From Flavobacterium sp. (GTDB taxonomy: Bacteria > Bacteroidota > Bacteroidia > Flavobacteriales > Flavobacteriaceae): a stretch of 64,000 nt of DNA. Of the stretch, positions 55,312-63,734 are shown in pieces. Each line of letters starts with the position of its first letter. Within the stretch, counting starts at the first letter, position 1. The translations under genes were made by a program, and so were the position numbers. The notes below the pieces were generated by a model. It was not told the origin of the DNA. It was given only the letters and a program-made list of their open reading frames with translations, and did no database searches. Location of the stretch: assembly GCA_024644655.1 (NCBI GenBank), contig JAHEHJ010000002.1, positions 21,833-85,832 on the forward strand. The letters are read 5' to 3'.

Positions 55312-56061
55312 ATGTTGAGCATAAAAAATTTACACGCTTCTGTAGAAGACAAAGACATATTAAAAGGGATTAATCTTGAGGTTAAGGCCGGAGAGGTTCA
55401 TGCTATTATGGGACCTAACGGTGCCGGAAAAAGCACCCTTTCTTCCATCATTGCAGGAAACGAGAATTATACAGTTACCCAAGGAGAAATCCTGTTGGAA
55501 GGAGAGGATATTTCGGAAATGGCTCCTGAAGAGCGTGCTCATAAAGGAGTTTTCTTGTCATTTCAATATCCGGTAGAAATTCCAGGAGTATCGGTGACCA
55601 ACTTTATCAAAACGGCAATCAATGAAAAGCGTAAGGCTAATAAGCAAGACGAAATGCCTGCGAATGAAATGTTGAAATTGATTCGCGAAAAATCGGAATT
55701 ATTAGAAATGGACCGTAAATTTTTATCTCGTTCGTTAAACGAAGGTTTTTCGGGTGGAGAAAAGAAAAGAAACGAGATATTCCAAATGGCCATGTTGGAG
55801 CCAAAAATTGCGATTCTAGACGAAACCGATTCAGGATTGGATATTGATGCACTTCGCATTGTGGCTAATGGAGTAAACAAATTGAAAAACGAAAACAACG
55901 CGGTACTCGTGATTACGCACTACCAACGTTTGTTAGATTATATTATTCCGGATTTCGTTCACGTATTGATGGATGGAAAAATTGTAAAATCGGGAGGAAA
56001 AGAGTTGGCCTACGAGTTAGAAGAAAAAGGATACGATTGGATTAAAAATGAATTGGTCTAG
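55312..56061 (+). CDS. sufC: SUF system ATPase SufC
   Basis: This ABC-type ATPase drives the SufBCD scaffold. In the 249-residue protein Walker [10 protein letters not shown] is at residues 34-42, the ABC signature reads SGGEKKRNE near residue 147, Walker B with the SufC-specific [12 protein letters not shown] is near residue 168, and the H-loop [11 protein letters not shown] is near residue 200. It lies directly upstream of the four-helix-bundle gene rather than sufD. Confidence 0.97.
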   Translation: MLSIKNLHASVEDKDILKGINLEVKAGEVHAIMGPNGAGKSTLSSIIAGNENYTVTQGEILLEGEDISEMAPEERAHKGVFLSFQYPVEIPGVSVTNFIKTAINEKRKANKQDEMPANEMLKLIREKSELLEMDRKFLSRSLNEGFSGGEKKRNEIFQMAMLEPKIAILDETDSGLDIDALRIVANGVNKLKNENNAVLVITHYQRLLDYIIPDFVHVLMDGKIVKSGGKELAYELEEKGYDWIKNELV

Positions 56062-56091
56062 AGTCTAAAGTCAAAAGTCTAAAGTCAAAAG
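56062..56091 (+). repeat. Heptamer-type repeat flanking the four-helix-bundle gene (left)
   Basis: AGTCTAAAGTCAAAAG is followed by a near copy of itself (GTCTAAAGTCAAAAG) and abuts the ATG of the four-helix-bundle gene. It is inverted relative to the right-hand copy at 56461-56493. Confidence 0.75.
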
Positions 56092-56460
56092 ATGGGAACA
56101 TTTAAATCATTTGAAGAAATTAGTTCTTGGAAAAAAGCAAGAGAGTTTACAAAGCAAATTTATCAAATTACTGAAAACTCCAATTTTAAAAAAGACTTTG
56201 ATTTTGTTAGACAAATTAGACGGGCTTCATTGTCAATTTCATCAAATATTGCTGAAGGTTTTGAAAGAAATACAGATAAAGAATTCATATATTTTCTTTA
56301 TGTGGCAAAAGCATCGGCAGGAGAAGTTCGCTCACAAATATATCTAGCATTTGATTTAGATTATATTACAAAACAAGAATTTGAAAAGCTCTTAGAAGCT
56401 ATTACAGAAGTATCAAAACTTTTAAGTGGTTTTATAAAATATTTAAGTCCAAAAGAATAA
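56092..56460 (+). CDS. Four-helix-bundle (S23/23S rRNA IVP-like) protein
   Basis: This 122-residue protein is typical of the four-helix-bundle family first found in 23S rRNA intervening sequences. It starts GTFKSFEEISSWKKAREFT, followed by FVRQIRRASLSISSNIAEGFER near residue 44 and YFLYVAKASAGEVRSQI near residue 68. The function is unknown; such genes occur widely as solitary inserts. Here it is wedged between sufC and sufD, flanked by short inverted repeats, with codons more AT-rich than its neighbours. This suggests arrival as a small insert that left the operon readable. Confidence 0.9.
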   Translation: MGTFKSFEEISSWKKAREFTKQIYQITENSNFKKDFDFVRQIRRASLSISSNIAEGFERNTDKEFIYFLYVAKASAGEVRSQIYLAFDLDYITKQEFEKLLEAITEVSKLLSGFIKYLSPKE

Positions 56461-56493
56461 AGTCCTTTGACTTTTGACTTTCGACTTTAAGAC
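56461..56493 (+). repeat. Heptamer-type repeat flanking the four-helix-bundle gene (right)
   Basis: AGTCCTTTGACTTTTGACTT continues as TCGACTTTAAGAC directly after the stop codon. Its reverse complement reads GTCTTAAAGTCGAAAGTCAA, matching the left-hand repeat with a few differences. The pair can form a long stem around the gene. Confidence 0.75.
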
Positions 56494-56500
56494 AAAAAAT

Positions 56501-57817
56501 ATGGAATTAAAAGAAAAACTGATCTCTTCCTTCATGGCATTTGAAGCGCAAATAGATGTGAACGCTAGTTTGCATGATGTGCGTACTTCGGCTATTAAGA
56601 ATTTTGAAACAAAAGGTTTCCCTACTAAAAAAGAGGAAGCTTGGAAATACACTTCGCTGAACGCTATTTTAAAAAATGACTATTCTGTTTTCCCTAAACA
56701 TGAAAATGCAATTGAATTTGCTGAGGTAAAAAAATACTTTTTGCATGAAATCGATACGCATAAAGTGATTTTTGTAGATGGGAAGTTTTCGTCTTTTTTA
56801 TCGGCTACAACACATGATGGAATAGATGTGTGTTTGATGTCATCGGCATTGACTAAGCCCAAATATAAGATGATTATTGACGAATACTTCAATAAAATTG
56901 CCAGTAAGGATGAGAGCTTAACGACTTTAAATACCGCATTTGCCAATGAGGGAGCTTATATTAATATTCCAAAAAGCAAAGTGGTTGAAAAACCTATAGA
57001 AGTCATCTATTTTTCAACTGGGAAAGAAGACGCTTTAATGGTTCAGCCTCGAAATTTGGTTATTGTTGGTGAAAATGCCCATGTACAAATTATAGAACGT
57101 CATCAAAGTCTGAATGAAAACCCAGTATTGACCAATGCGGTAACCGAGATCTTTGCTCAAAAGCGCGCGATAGTCGATTATTATAAAATTCAAAATGATT
57201 TGTTGTCGGCGAACTTGATTGACAATACCTATATCTCCCAAAAACAAGAAAGTAGGGTTTCGGTGCATACTTTTTCTTTTGGGGGCAACATTACTCGTAA
57301 CAATTTGAATTTCTATCATTTTGGCGAACGTATCGATTCAACCTTAAAAGGGATTACCATCATTGGTGACAAGCAACACGTGGATCATTACACTTTGGTT
57401 CATCATGCGACACCCAACTGTGAGAGTCATCAAAATTATAAAACGATATTAGCGGATAGTTCTACAGGGGTCTTCAACGGAAAAATATATGTGGAGAGAG
57501 AAGCCCAAAAAACGGATGCGTTCCAACAAAACAACAATATTCTTATAGGCGATAAAGCCACAATTAACGCTAAACCCCAATTGGAAATCTTTGCAGATGA
57601 TGTGAAATGTTCGCATGGATGTACCATAGGACAGTTGGATGAAAGCGCTATGTTTTATATGCAACAACGTGGTATTCCTAAGAAAGAAGCCAAGGCTTTG
57701 TTGATGTATGCTTTTTCTAATGAAGTAATAGAAAGTATTAAGATTCCTGAATTGAAGCAGCGCATAACTAAGATTATTGCGAATAAGCTTGGGGTTAATT
57801 TGGGTTTTGATTTGTAA
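56501..57817 (+). CDS. sufD: Fe-S cluster assembly protein SufD
   Basis: SufD is the SufB paralogue that completes the SufBC2D scaffold and is linked to iron entry. I start at ATG 56501 (MELKEKLISSFM), giving 438 residues. Visible family regions are EEAWKYTSLNAIL near residue 45, the beta-helix core, and the C-terminal DVKCSHGCTIGQLDESAMFYMQQRGIP, where the His is the conserved cluster-assembly residue. It is downstream of the four-helix-bundle insert. Confidence 0.95.
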   Translation: MELKEKLISSFMAFEAQIDVNASLHDVRTSAIKNFETKGFPTKKEEAWKYTSLNAILKNDYSVFPKHENAIEFAEVKKYFLHEIDTHKVIFVDGKFSSFLSATTHDGIDVCLMSSALTKPKYKMIIDEYFNKIASKDESLTTLNTAFANEGAYINIPKSKVVEKPIEVIYFSTGKEDALMVQPRNLVIVGENAHVQIIERHQSLNENPVLTNAVTEIFAQKRAIVDYYKIQNDLLSANLIDNTYISQKQESRVSVHTFSFGGNITRNNLNFYHFGERIDSTLKGITIIGDKQHVDHYTLVHHATPNCESHQNYKTILADSSTGVFNGKIYVEREAQKTDAFQQNNNILIGDKATINAKPQLEIFADDVKCSHGCTIGQLDESAMFYMQQRGIPKKEAKALLMYAFSNEVIESIKIPELKQRITKIIANKLGVNLGFDL

Positions 57818-57831
57818 GCCTATTTATTGAT

Positions 57832-58365
57832 TTGAAAAAGTTATATATAGTTATTACTTTATTATTGGGTGTCTGTAAAGGGCACGCTCAGTTTTTCAAA
57901 GACAACTTTTATTATGAAGGAGAACTAGGAGGTGTAGCTTCTTTGTTTTTAACCGATTCAAAAGGAGAAGCCCATGTATTTACTTATGGCGGTTTGAATT
58001 TTCGAGGTGGATTGGGTATTCATGATGAAGACGGAAACTTATTTTTAGGTTTGCATTCTGGAATTGATGGGAATTTTAGACATCATACGGGAATACTCCC
58101 CGTTTATTTAAATAGTAGAATAGCCCTTGACATAACCGAAAAAGGGAAACTTGTATTTGCTTTTGGCTATGGAAAAAGCTTTCAAATAGGTCCAGAAAAA
58201 TTAAACGGTTATTTACGCAAATACACCATAGGATATGCTACTGTAACGTCAAAAGAAAACCTAGAAACATTCTATATCGAATTTAATAATTATGGTTTTG
58301 CCTTTCCTGACAATGGAATGCCAGCTATTACACTCAATTTAGGATATACGTATACTTTTTTATAA
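57832..58365 (+). CDS. Probable exported beta-barrel protein of unknown function
   Basis: This 177-residue protein is read from a TTG start that gives a clean signal peptide (KKLYIVITLLLGVCKGHAQ). The mature part is rich in Gly and aromatic residues with alternating strands (GGLNFRGGLGIHDEDGNLFLG) and ends TLNLGYTYTFL, as in small outer-membrane barrels. It lies 14 bases after sufD and overlaps the stop of the convergent serine hydrolase by 6 bases. The role is unknown. Confidence 0.68.
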   Translation: MKKLYIVITLLLGVCKGHAQFFKDNFYYEGELGGVASLFLTDSKGEAHVFTYGGLNFRGGLGIHDEDGNLFLGLHSGIDGNFRHHTGILPVYLNSRIALDITEKGKLVFAFGYGKSFQIGPEKLNGYLRKYTIGYATVTSKENLETFYIEFNNYGFAFPDNGMPAITLNLGYTYTFL

Positions 58366-59712
58366 GCGGCCCTTCAAACTACTCACAATCCCTTTCAAAA
58401 ACCCATTAAAATCAAAGTTGGGTTCTTCAATTAATCCCATTCTCACTATTACTAAATCACGGCTAGGAATGATGGCCACCATTTGCCCTTGGAAGCCACT
58501 ACAGTAGTACATATCTCTTGGCACATCGGGAAAATATCCACCAGCGTTGAGCCAAAACTGCGCACCGTATCTGCCGTTGGAGGTATTGGTTGGTGTGGCT
58601 ACATAGGTTGTCCAACTAGGATCAAAGAGTTGTTCGCCATTCCATTTTCCTTTGTTGAGGTATAATTGTCCAAATTTGGCCCAATCTCTGGGTGTCGCCC
58701 AACCATAGGAAGAGCCTACATAGTTACCCGCCATATCCGTTTCTACAAGCGCTGAATTCATCCCAATTTTATCCAATAACTCGGCATACCAAAAATTCAA
58801 ATAGTCTTGATGAGATTTAAACTGTTTACGAAGTATACCGGATAATAAATTTGTAGTTCCTGAGGAGTAATTCCAATGGGTGTTTGGTTTGAAAAGAGCT
58901 TGTTTTTCTAATTGGCTTTGACTCATGTTTTCGGCTTGAAACAGCATCTTTGTTACGTCGGATATTTTGCCATAATCTTCTTCCCATTCTAAGCCTGAAT
59001 TCATATGAAGTAAATCATTGATCGTGATTTTAGAACGCTCGTCCTTTTTCCATTCCTCTATGGGTGCCGGATTCATCACATTGATTTTGCCTTGTTTTTG
59101 TAGGATTCCAAAACAAGTAGCTGTAATACTCTTTGTCATAGACCAGCCTAATATTTTAGAAGAACTAGTAAACCCTGGAGCATATTTTTCGGCAATTAAT
59201 TTCCCTTTGTACAAGACTACTACTGAACGTGTTCGTTTCTTTTTTTCTCCATTTGTGTCAAAAGCAGCTGAAATCGCTTTTTCTAAGCTGGCATAATCGA
59301 TGTTGGAAAACAAAGTATCTTTTGGTTCTAGGTCTCCATAGGGATATTCTCGACCATTTTTTAGGGGATACCGTTGAGGAACCTCATACGGTTTGGTTAC
59401 ATCAAAATCCTCATTGATTAAAGTGACTCCTAATCCTTCACGATAGATGGCTTTTCGTTCTTTCAATCCATGTACACTAGAAGTCACAAATTTAGAGGCG
59501 TCATTTATGGAATTGGTAGCCCAATCTACTTTTGGAATATCATTATCCCCTTGCTGAATTGTTTCTAAATTTCGATTATCTATAAAGTGTCCTGAGGCCA
59601 CGCTTTTTGCCGAAAACCCCGAAATTAAATCCAATTGGGGATAAATTGAAAATCGAAAATAAACCAAAACAATAAGTAGAAAAAAGGCTAGAAACTTCAG
59701 AAATTTTTTCAT
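58360..59712 (-). CDS. Class C beta-lactamase-like serine hydrolase
   Basis: This 450-residue membrane-anchored protein has a hydrophobic segment at residues 5-20. Its serine-type penicillin-binding fold shows the SxxK motif in GWSMTKSITATC near residue 190, the second motif YSSGTTNLLSG near residue 280 (the usual YxN reads YSS), and GYWYATPRD-like context (YGWATPRDWAKFGQLY). Such proteins include esterases, peptidases and beta-lactamase relatives; resistance cannot be inferred. It faces away from sufS and splits the suf locus. Confidence 0.88.
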   Translation of the reverse strand: MKKFLKFLAFFLLIVLVYFRFSIYPQLDLISGFSAKSVASGHFIDNRNLETIQQGDNDIPKVDWATNSINDASKFVTSSVHGLKERKAIYREGLGVTLINEDFDVTKPYEVPQRYPLKNGREYPYGDLEPKDTLFSNIDYASLEKAISAAFDTNGEKKKRTRSVVVLYKGKLIAEKYAPGFTSSSKILGWSMTKSITATCFGILQKQGKINVMNPAPIEEWKKDERSKITINDLLHMNSGLEWEEDYGKISDVTKMLFQAENMSQSQLEKQALFKPNTHWNYSSGTTNLLSGILRKQFKSHQDYLNFWYAELLDKIGMNSALVETDMAGNYVGSSYGWATPRDWAKFGQLYLNKGKWNGEQLFDPSWTTYVATPTNTSNGRYGAQFWLNAGGYFPDVPRDMYYCSGFQGQMVAIIPSRDLVIVRMGLIEEPNFDFNGFLKGIVSSLKGRL

Positions 59713-59876
59713 GGATGATAATTTTAAAGCAATATATACAATTTAAAGCTTTCTACAGTTGGTGAAGGCTAAAAAGCAGTAAGACGATAAAAATACAAAC
59801 CATTTGATTTTTCGTCCTACAACCGAGCCATTGCTTTAAATTAGTGTGTCAAATAATTCATAAATATTCGTGAATT

Positions 59877-59910
59877 GGTGGTGTATTACGCGCCAATTTT
59901 TCTATTTTTG
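59877..59910 (+). promoter_or_regulatory. Promoter of the sufS-sufE segment
   Basis: TATTTTTG (59903-59910) matches TAnnTTTG, and a TTG at 59877-59879 precedes it with a 23-base spacer. It gives the distal suf genes their own promoter, as needed because the serine hydrolase gene separates them from sufD. Confidence 0.6.
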
Positions 59911-59936
59911 TATTTAGAATTTTTCTAAATAAAGAA

Positions 59937-61151
59937 ATGTTAGATATCCAAAAAATCAGAGCTGATTTTCCTATACTTACACAGAAAGTAAATGGTAAGC
60001 CGCTTGTTTATTTTGATAATGGAGCTACTTCACAAAAACCCCAAGTGGTTATTGATGCGATAGCACGCTATTATCAAGAAATCAATGCCAACATCCATCG
60101 AGGTGTGCATACGTTGAGTCAATTGGCTACTGATGCCTATGAAGTTTCAAGAGTAACCATTCAAAATCATATCCATGCGGCACATTCTCATGAAGTTATT
60201 TTTACTTCGGGAACCACCCATTCTATTAATGCCGTGGCGAATGGATTTACGACTCTATTAAAAACAGGGGATGAGGTTTTGGTTTCGGCTTTAGAGCATC
60301 ATAGCAATATAGTGCCTTGGCAAATGTTGTGTGAACGAACAGGGGCTGAATTGAAAGTCATCCCTATGAATGAAGCTGGCGAATTAATACTAACGGCCTA
60401 TGATAGTTTGCTGTCGGAACGCACCAAAATTGTGGCAGTCAATCATATTTCAAATGCGTTAGGGACCATTAACCCTATTGAATACATGATTTCAAAAGCC
60501 CATGAAGTTGGTGCCGCTATATTAATTGATGGCGCTCAGGCTACTCCTCATTTGAAGCCCAACGTTCAAGCATTAGATTGTGATTTTTATGTGTTTTCAG
60601 GGCATAAAATTTGTGGGCCAACAGGAGTTGGGATTTTATATGGAAAAGAAGATTGGTTGCGCAAGTTGCCACCCTATCAAGGAGGTGGAGAAATGATAGC
60701 TACAGTTTCTTTTGAGAAGACTACTTATGCGGATTTACCTCATAAATTTGAAGCGGGTACGCCCAATATAGAAGGCGGAATTGTATTAGGAACCGCCATT
60801 GATTATATGAATGCTGTTGGATTTGATGCCATAGCCTCCTATGAACAAGAGTTATTAGATTATGCGACTGAGCAATTACTACAAATAGAAGGATTGCGTA
60901 TTTATGGAACGGCCGCTAACAAGGCTTCGGTGATTTCATTTAATTTAGAAGGAATTCACCCGTATGATGTTGGCACGATTATCGATAAATTAGGTATAGC
61001 GGTTCGCACAGGACATCATTGTGCTCAACCGATAATGGATTTTTATAAAATACCAGGGACTATACGTGCTAGTTTTGCTTTTTATAATACCAAAGAAGAA
61101 ATTGATTTGATGGTTTCGGCCGTTCAAAAAGCTCAAAAAATGTTGTCTTAA
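59937..61151 (+). CDS. sufS: Cysteine desulfurase SufS
   Basis: This PLP enzyme releases sulfur from cysteine as an enzyme-bound persulfide and hands it to SufE. The 404-residue protein shows VYFDNGATSQKP near residue 24, the PLP Lys in SGHKICGPTGVG near residue 225, and the persulfide-forming Cys in RTGHHCAQP near residue 362, as in group II NifS/SufS enzymes. It starts a new transcription unit with a promoter at about 59903. Confidence 0.97.
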   Translation: MLDIQKIRADFPILTQKVNGKPLVYFDNGATSQKPQVVIDAIARYYQEINANIHRGVHTLSQLATDAYEVSRVTIQNHIHAAHSHEVIFTSGTTHSINAVANGFTTLLKTGDEVLVSALEHHSNIVPWQMLCERTGAELKVIPMNEAGELILTAYDSLLSERTKIVAVNHISNALGTINPIEYMISKAHEVGAAILIDGAQATPHLKPNVQALDCDFYVFSGHKICGPTGVGILYGKEDWLRKLPPYQGGGEMIATVSFEKTTYADLPHKFEAGTPNIEGGIVLGTAIDYMNAVGFDAIASYEQELLDYATEQLLQIEGLRIYGTAANKASVISFNLEGIHPYDVGTIIDKLGIAVRTGHHCAQPIMDFYKIPGTIRASFAFYNTKEEIDLMVSAVQKAQKMLS

Positions 61152-61161
61152 AAATTATATA

Positions 61162-61596
61162 ATGAAAGTTATCACTTTACTATTTCTTACCGTCTTCATG
61201 GGAAAAAGTTGTTCCAATGAAGCTCAAAATGATATCACCAATACAGCGATACAATATACGGCTACCTCTAGAGGTTTTTATGAGAAGGTTATCATTGTAA
61301 ATCAAGAAGCCACAGTCTTTAAAAACAGACGCGGTGAGGATAATCCACAAAAAATTGCCATATCTGATGCCGATTGGAGTGAATTGGTTGCTCAATTTTC
61401 ACGAATTAATTTGGAGGAGATGCCTAATTTTAAAGATCCTACTCAAAAGCGTTTTTTTGATGGAGCAGCCATTGCGAATTTGAAAGTGCGTTATCAAGGG
61501 AAGAACTATGAAACGTTTGATTTTGATCATGGAAATCCCCCCGTTGAGATAGCGGCTTTTGTCAACAAAATAGTGACCCTAGTAAATAAAGAATAA
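61162..61596 (+). CDS. Small lipoprotein of unknown function in the suf locus
   Basis: This 144-residue exported protein has a signal peptide and a Cys at residue 17 (FLTVFMGKSCSN), consistent with a lipoprotein although the lipobox is weak. The mature part has beta-rich sequence without recognisable motifs. It starts 10 bases after sufS and its stop overlaps the sufE start by one base, so it is translationally linked to Fe-S genes. A functional link is possible but unproven. Confidence 0.75.
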   Translation: MKVITLLFLTVFMGKSCSNEAQNDITNTAIQYTATSRGFYEKVIIVNQEATVFKNRRGEDNPQKIAISDADWSELVAQFSRINLEEMPNFKDPTQKRFFDGAAIANLKVRYQGKNYETFDFDHGNPPVEIAAFVNKIVTLVNKE

Positions 61597-62015
61597 TGAT
61601 AATCAAAAAAATACAAGAAGAAATCGTAGATGAATTTTCCCTATTTGAAGAATGGGAAGATCGCTACCAGTATGTAATCGATTTAGGGAAGTCTCTTCCA
61701 TTAATTGATGCGCAATATAAAACCGACGATAATTTAATTCGGGGTTGTCAATCTAGAGTGTGGCTTCATGCCGAACAAATAGACGACAAAATCGTTTTTA
61801 CGGCAGACAGTGATGCATCGACTACCAAAGGTATTATTGCCATATTAATTCGGGCTTTTTCCAACCAAAAAGCCTCGGATATATTGGAAGCACATACCGA
61901 TTTTATAGATGAGATTGGATTTAAAGAACATTTATCGCCAACACGGGCAAACGGATTGGTATCGATGATCAAACAGATCAAGATGTATGCCTTGGCGTTT
62001 AGCACTAAAAATTAG
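61596..62015 (+). CDS. sufE: Cysteine desulfuration protein SufE
   Basis: SufE accepts the persulfide sulfur from SufS and delivers it to SufB. The 139-residue protein has the conserved acceptor Cys51 in LIRGCQSRVWL and the family core GIIAILIRAFSNQ. The ATG overlaps the preceding stop by one base. It is followed 3 bases later by an unknown secreted protein gene. Confidence 0.96.
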   Translation: MIIKKIQEEIVDEFSLFEEWEDRYQYVIDLGKSLPLIDAQYKTDDNLIRGCQSRVWLHAEQIDDKIVFTADSDASTTKGIIAILIRAFSNQKASDILEAHTDFIDEIGFKEHLSPTRANGLVSMIKQIKMYALAFSTKN

Positions 62016-62018
62016 AAG

Positions 62019-62750
62019 ATGAGGTTTTCTATACACATATTCTTTTTGATTGGATTTTGGAGTTGTTTTTCACAAAGCAATTTTCCAAAATCGCCTCTTA
62101 GCTATTCAAAAGTGAAATTTGTATTTGAAGAAAAATCAAATTATTATATGGATGAGAATGGTGTTTTTGCTGACACTTTGTTACTTTCATTTGACTTTCC
62201 AAGGATAAAATATTTAAAAGTTAAGAGTCCGTTTCGTCCAAATGAAATTTGTGGTTTTATTAATTATAAAGATTTAATTGACAAAGAAGATCAACGCAAA
62301 TTGACAAGTTTAATTTACCATACTACCCAAACCTTTGATGGAGTTTATGATGTTGAAACAAACAAAACTATAATCAAAGTAACCAGAATAAAAGGTTGTG
62401 AAGCCTTTGAGAATACTAAAAAATATTTAAAAGCAGACGAGTTACCTAATTTCCGTTATAAAATAGAAATTGATTATAACACGAAAAAAATTAAAACTAT
62501 ATTTCCAAATACAAGAAGGAAAGAAAGTTTTGAGCAAAATGAAAGTGAGATTTTTTTCAATGGAGATTCAACTTCAGGACACTACAAAAAAGTCACCTCT
62601 ACTTATACAAGCACCAACCTCATTTTATTAAACGCTAATCTTTCAAGTAAAATAACACCGGGAATATTGTTTTCTAATAATGAATTTGGGGTTGAAAAAA
62701 TAATGTCTTTATTCGATAATTATGAATTAAAGACCGTTTCTTACGAATAA
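62019..62750 (+). CDS. Exported protein of unknown function in the suf locus
   Basis: This 243-residue protein has a signal peptide (SIHIFFLIGFWSCFSQ) and no recognised domain. The mature region is Lys/Asn-rich with two Cys. It lies 3 bases after sufE and 12 bases before the sufT-like gene, so it is part of the same transcript. Its codon use is more AT-rich than that of sufS/sufE, consistent with a later insertion. The function is unknown. Confidence 0.72.
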   Translation: MRFSIHIFFLIGFWSCFSQSNFPKSPLSYSKVKFVFEEKSNYYMDENGVFADTLLLSFDFPRIKYLKVKSPFRPNEICGFINYKDLIDKEDQRKLTSLIYHTTQTFDGVYDVETNKTIIKVTRIKGCEAFENTKKYLKADELPNFRYKIEIDYNTKKIKTIFPNTRRKESFEQNESEIFFNGDSTSGHYKKVTSTYTSTNLILLNANLSSKITPGILFSNNEFGVEKIMSLFDNYELKTVSYE

Positions 62751-62762
62751 AAAATTAAAACT

Positions 62763-63086
62763 ATGGAAGAATTTAAAGATGATATCAATTTAGGAGATAA
62801 TGTAGTAAAGACTTTAAAAAGTATTTATGATCCTGAAATTCCAGTTGACATCTATGAATTGGGATTAATTTACGATGTGATGATTAATGAAGATAATGAG
62901 GTCAAAGTATTGATGACATTAACATCTCCCAATTGTCCAGTTGCTGAGACTTTACCCCGTGAAGTTGAAGAAAAAATTACAAAAATTGATGCGGTAAAAT
63001 CGTGTGAAGTGGAAATTACTTTTGATCCACCTTGGAGTAAAGATTTGATGAGTGAAGAAGCGAAGCTAGAATTGGGTATGCTTTAA
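62763..63086 (+). CDS. sufT: MIP18/DUF59 Fe-S assembly protein (SufT-like)
   Basis: This 107-residue protein of the MIP18 (DUF59) family has the typical IYDPEIPVDIYELGLIYDV near residue 22, and LTSPNCPVAETLP near residue 59 with the conserved Cys. SufT-type proteins aid cluster assembly or delivery. The symbol is tentative, since bacterial DUF59 proteins vary. It is the last classical suf gene and is followed by DUF2480. Confidence 0.88.
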   Translation: MEEFKDDINLGDNVVKTLKSIYDPEIPVDIYELGLIYDVMINEDNEVKVLMTLTSPNCPVAETLPREVEEKITKIDAVKSCEVEITFDPPWSKDLMSEEAKLELGML

Positions 63087-63136
63087 AAAGTAATGGGTCA
63101 CAAGTTATAGAATGTGCATCAAATAGATTGGCAAAT

Positions 63137-63643
63137 ATGGATGAGATTATAAATAAAGTGGCAAATTCTGTGCTGGAAGTGTTTGATTTGGAAGATTATT
63201 ATCCAGCAGGCATTCGCACACAAATAGACCTTTCCCAATGGTTGATTGAAGGCTTTGTATTAAAAGAAAAAGAGTTTCGAGAAGCATTGAAAAACCATGA
63301 TTGGTCTCAATATCAAAATCATTATGTGGCCATTCATTGTGCTACCGATGCTATAGTGCCTGCTTGGGCTTCATTATTAGTTACCAGTTATTTATCTTCT
63401 TTTGCCCGTAAAGTTGTTTCGGGTACATTACTTGATTTGGATACAGCCTTATATCATGAACTATTACCGCAGTTGGATTATTCCAACTATGCAGATAAGC
63501 CAATAATACTGAAGGGGTGTTCTAAAAAACCAGTCCCTGAGAGTGCCTACATTATGGCTTTATCCTATTTACAACCCTTGGCCAAAAGCATTATGTATGG
63601 CGAAGCGTGTTCGGCAGTACCTTTGTACAAAAAGGGGCGTTAG
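63137..63643 (+). CDS. DUF2480-family protein
   Basis: This 168-residue protein starts at the ATG at 63137 (MDEIINKVANSVLEVF); the track's TTG at 63128 adds three residues. It has the family patterns IRTQIDLSQWLIEGFVLKEKEF near residue 27 and CATDAIVPAWASLLVTSYL near residue 68. DUF2480 is common in Bacteroidota and recurrently sits after suf genes. No enzymatic motif is evident; a link with Fe-S metabolism is suggested only by location. Confidence 0.85.
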   Translation: MDEIINKVANSVLEVFDLEDYYPAGIRTQIDLSQWLIEGFVLKEKEFREALKNHDWSQYQNHYVAIHCATDAIVPAWASLLVTSYLSSFARKVVSGTLLDLDTALYHELLPQLDYSNYADKPIILKGCSKKPVPESAYIMALSYLQPLAKSIMYGEACSAVPLYKKGR

Positions 63644-63677
63644 AGCCTTTGTTTGCTTGATTTAAAATGATGAGTCT

Positions 63678-63707
63678 TTGAATTAAACGATTGTATTCAT
63701 ATTTTTG
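63678..63707 (+). promoter_or_regulatory. Promoter of the DUF3078 gene
   Basis: A TTG at 63678-63680 and TATTTTTG at 63700-63707 with a 19-base spacer match the Bacteroidota consensus well. The ATG follows 27 bases later. Confidence 0.72.
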
Positions 63708-63734
63708 CACTCGAAAAATTCAAAAATCATTCTA

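Noticed and set aside
55376-55898. Several ORFs on both strands within sufC
   Set aside because: Shadows of sufC in other frames; sufC motifs are complete.
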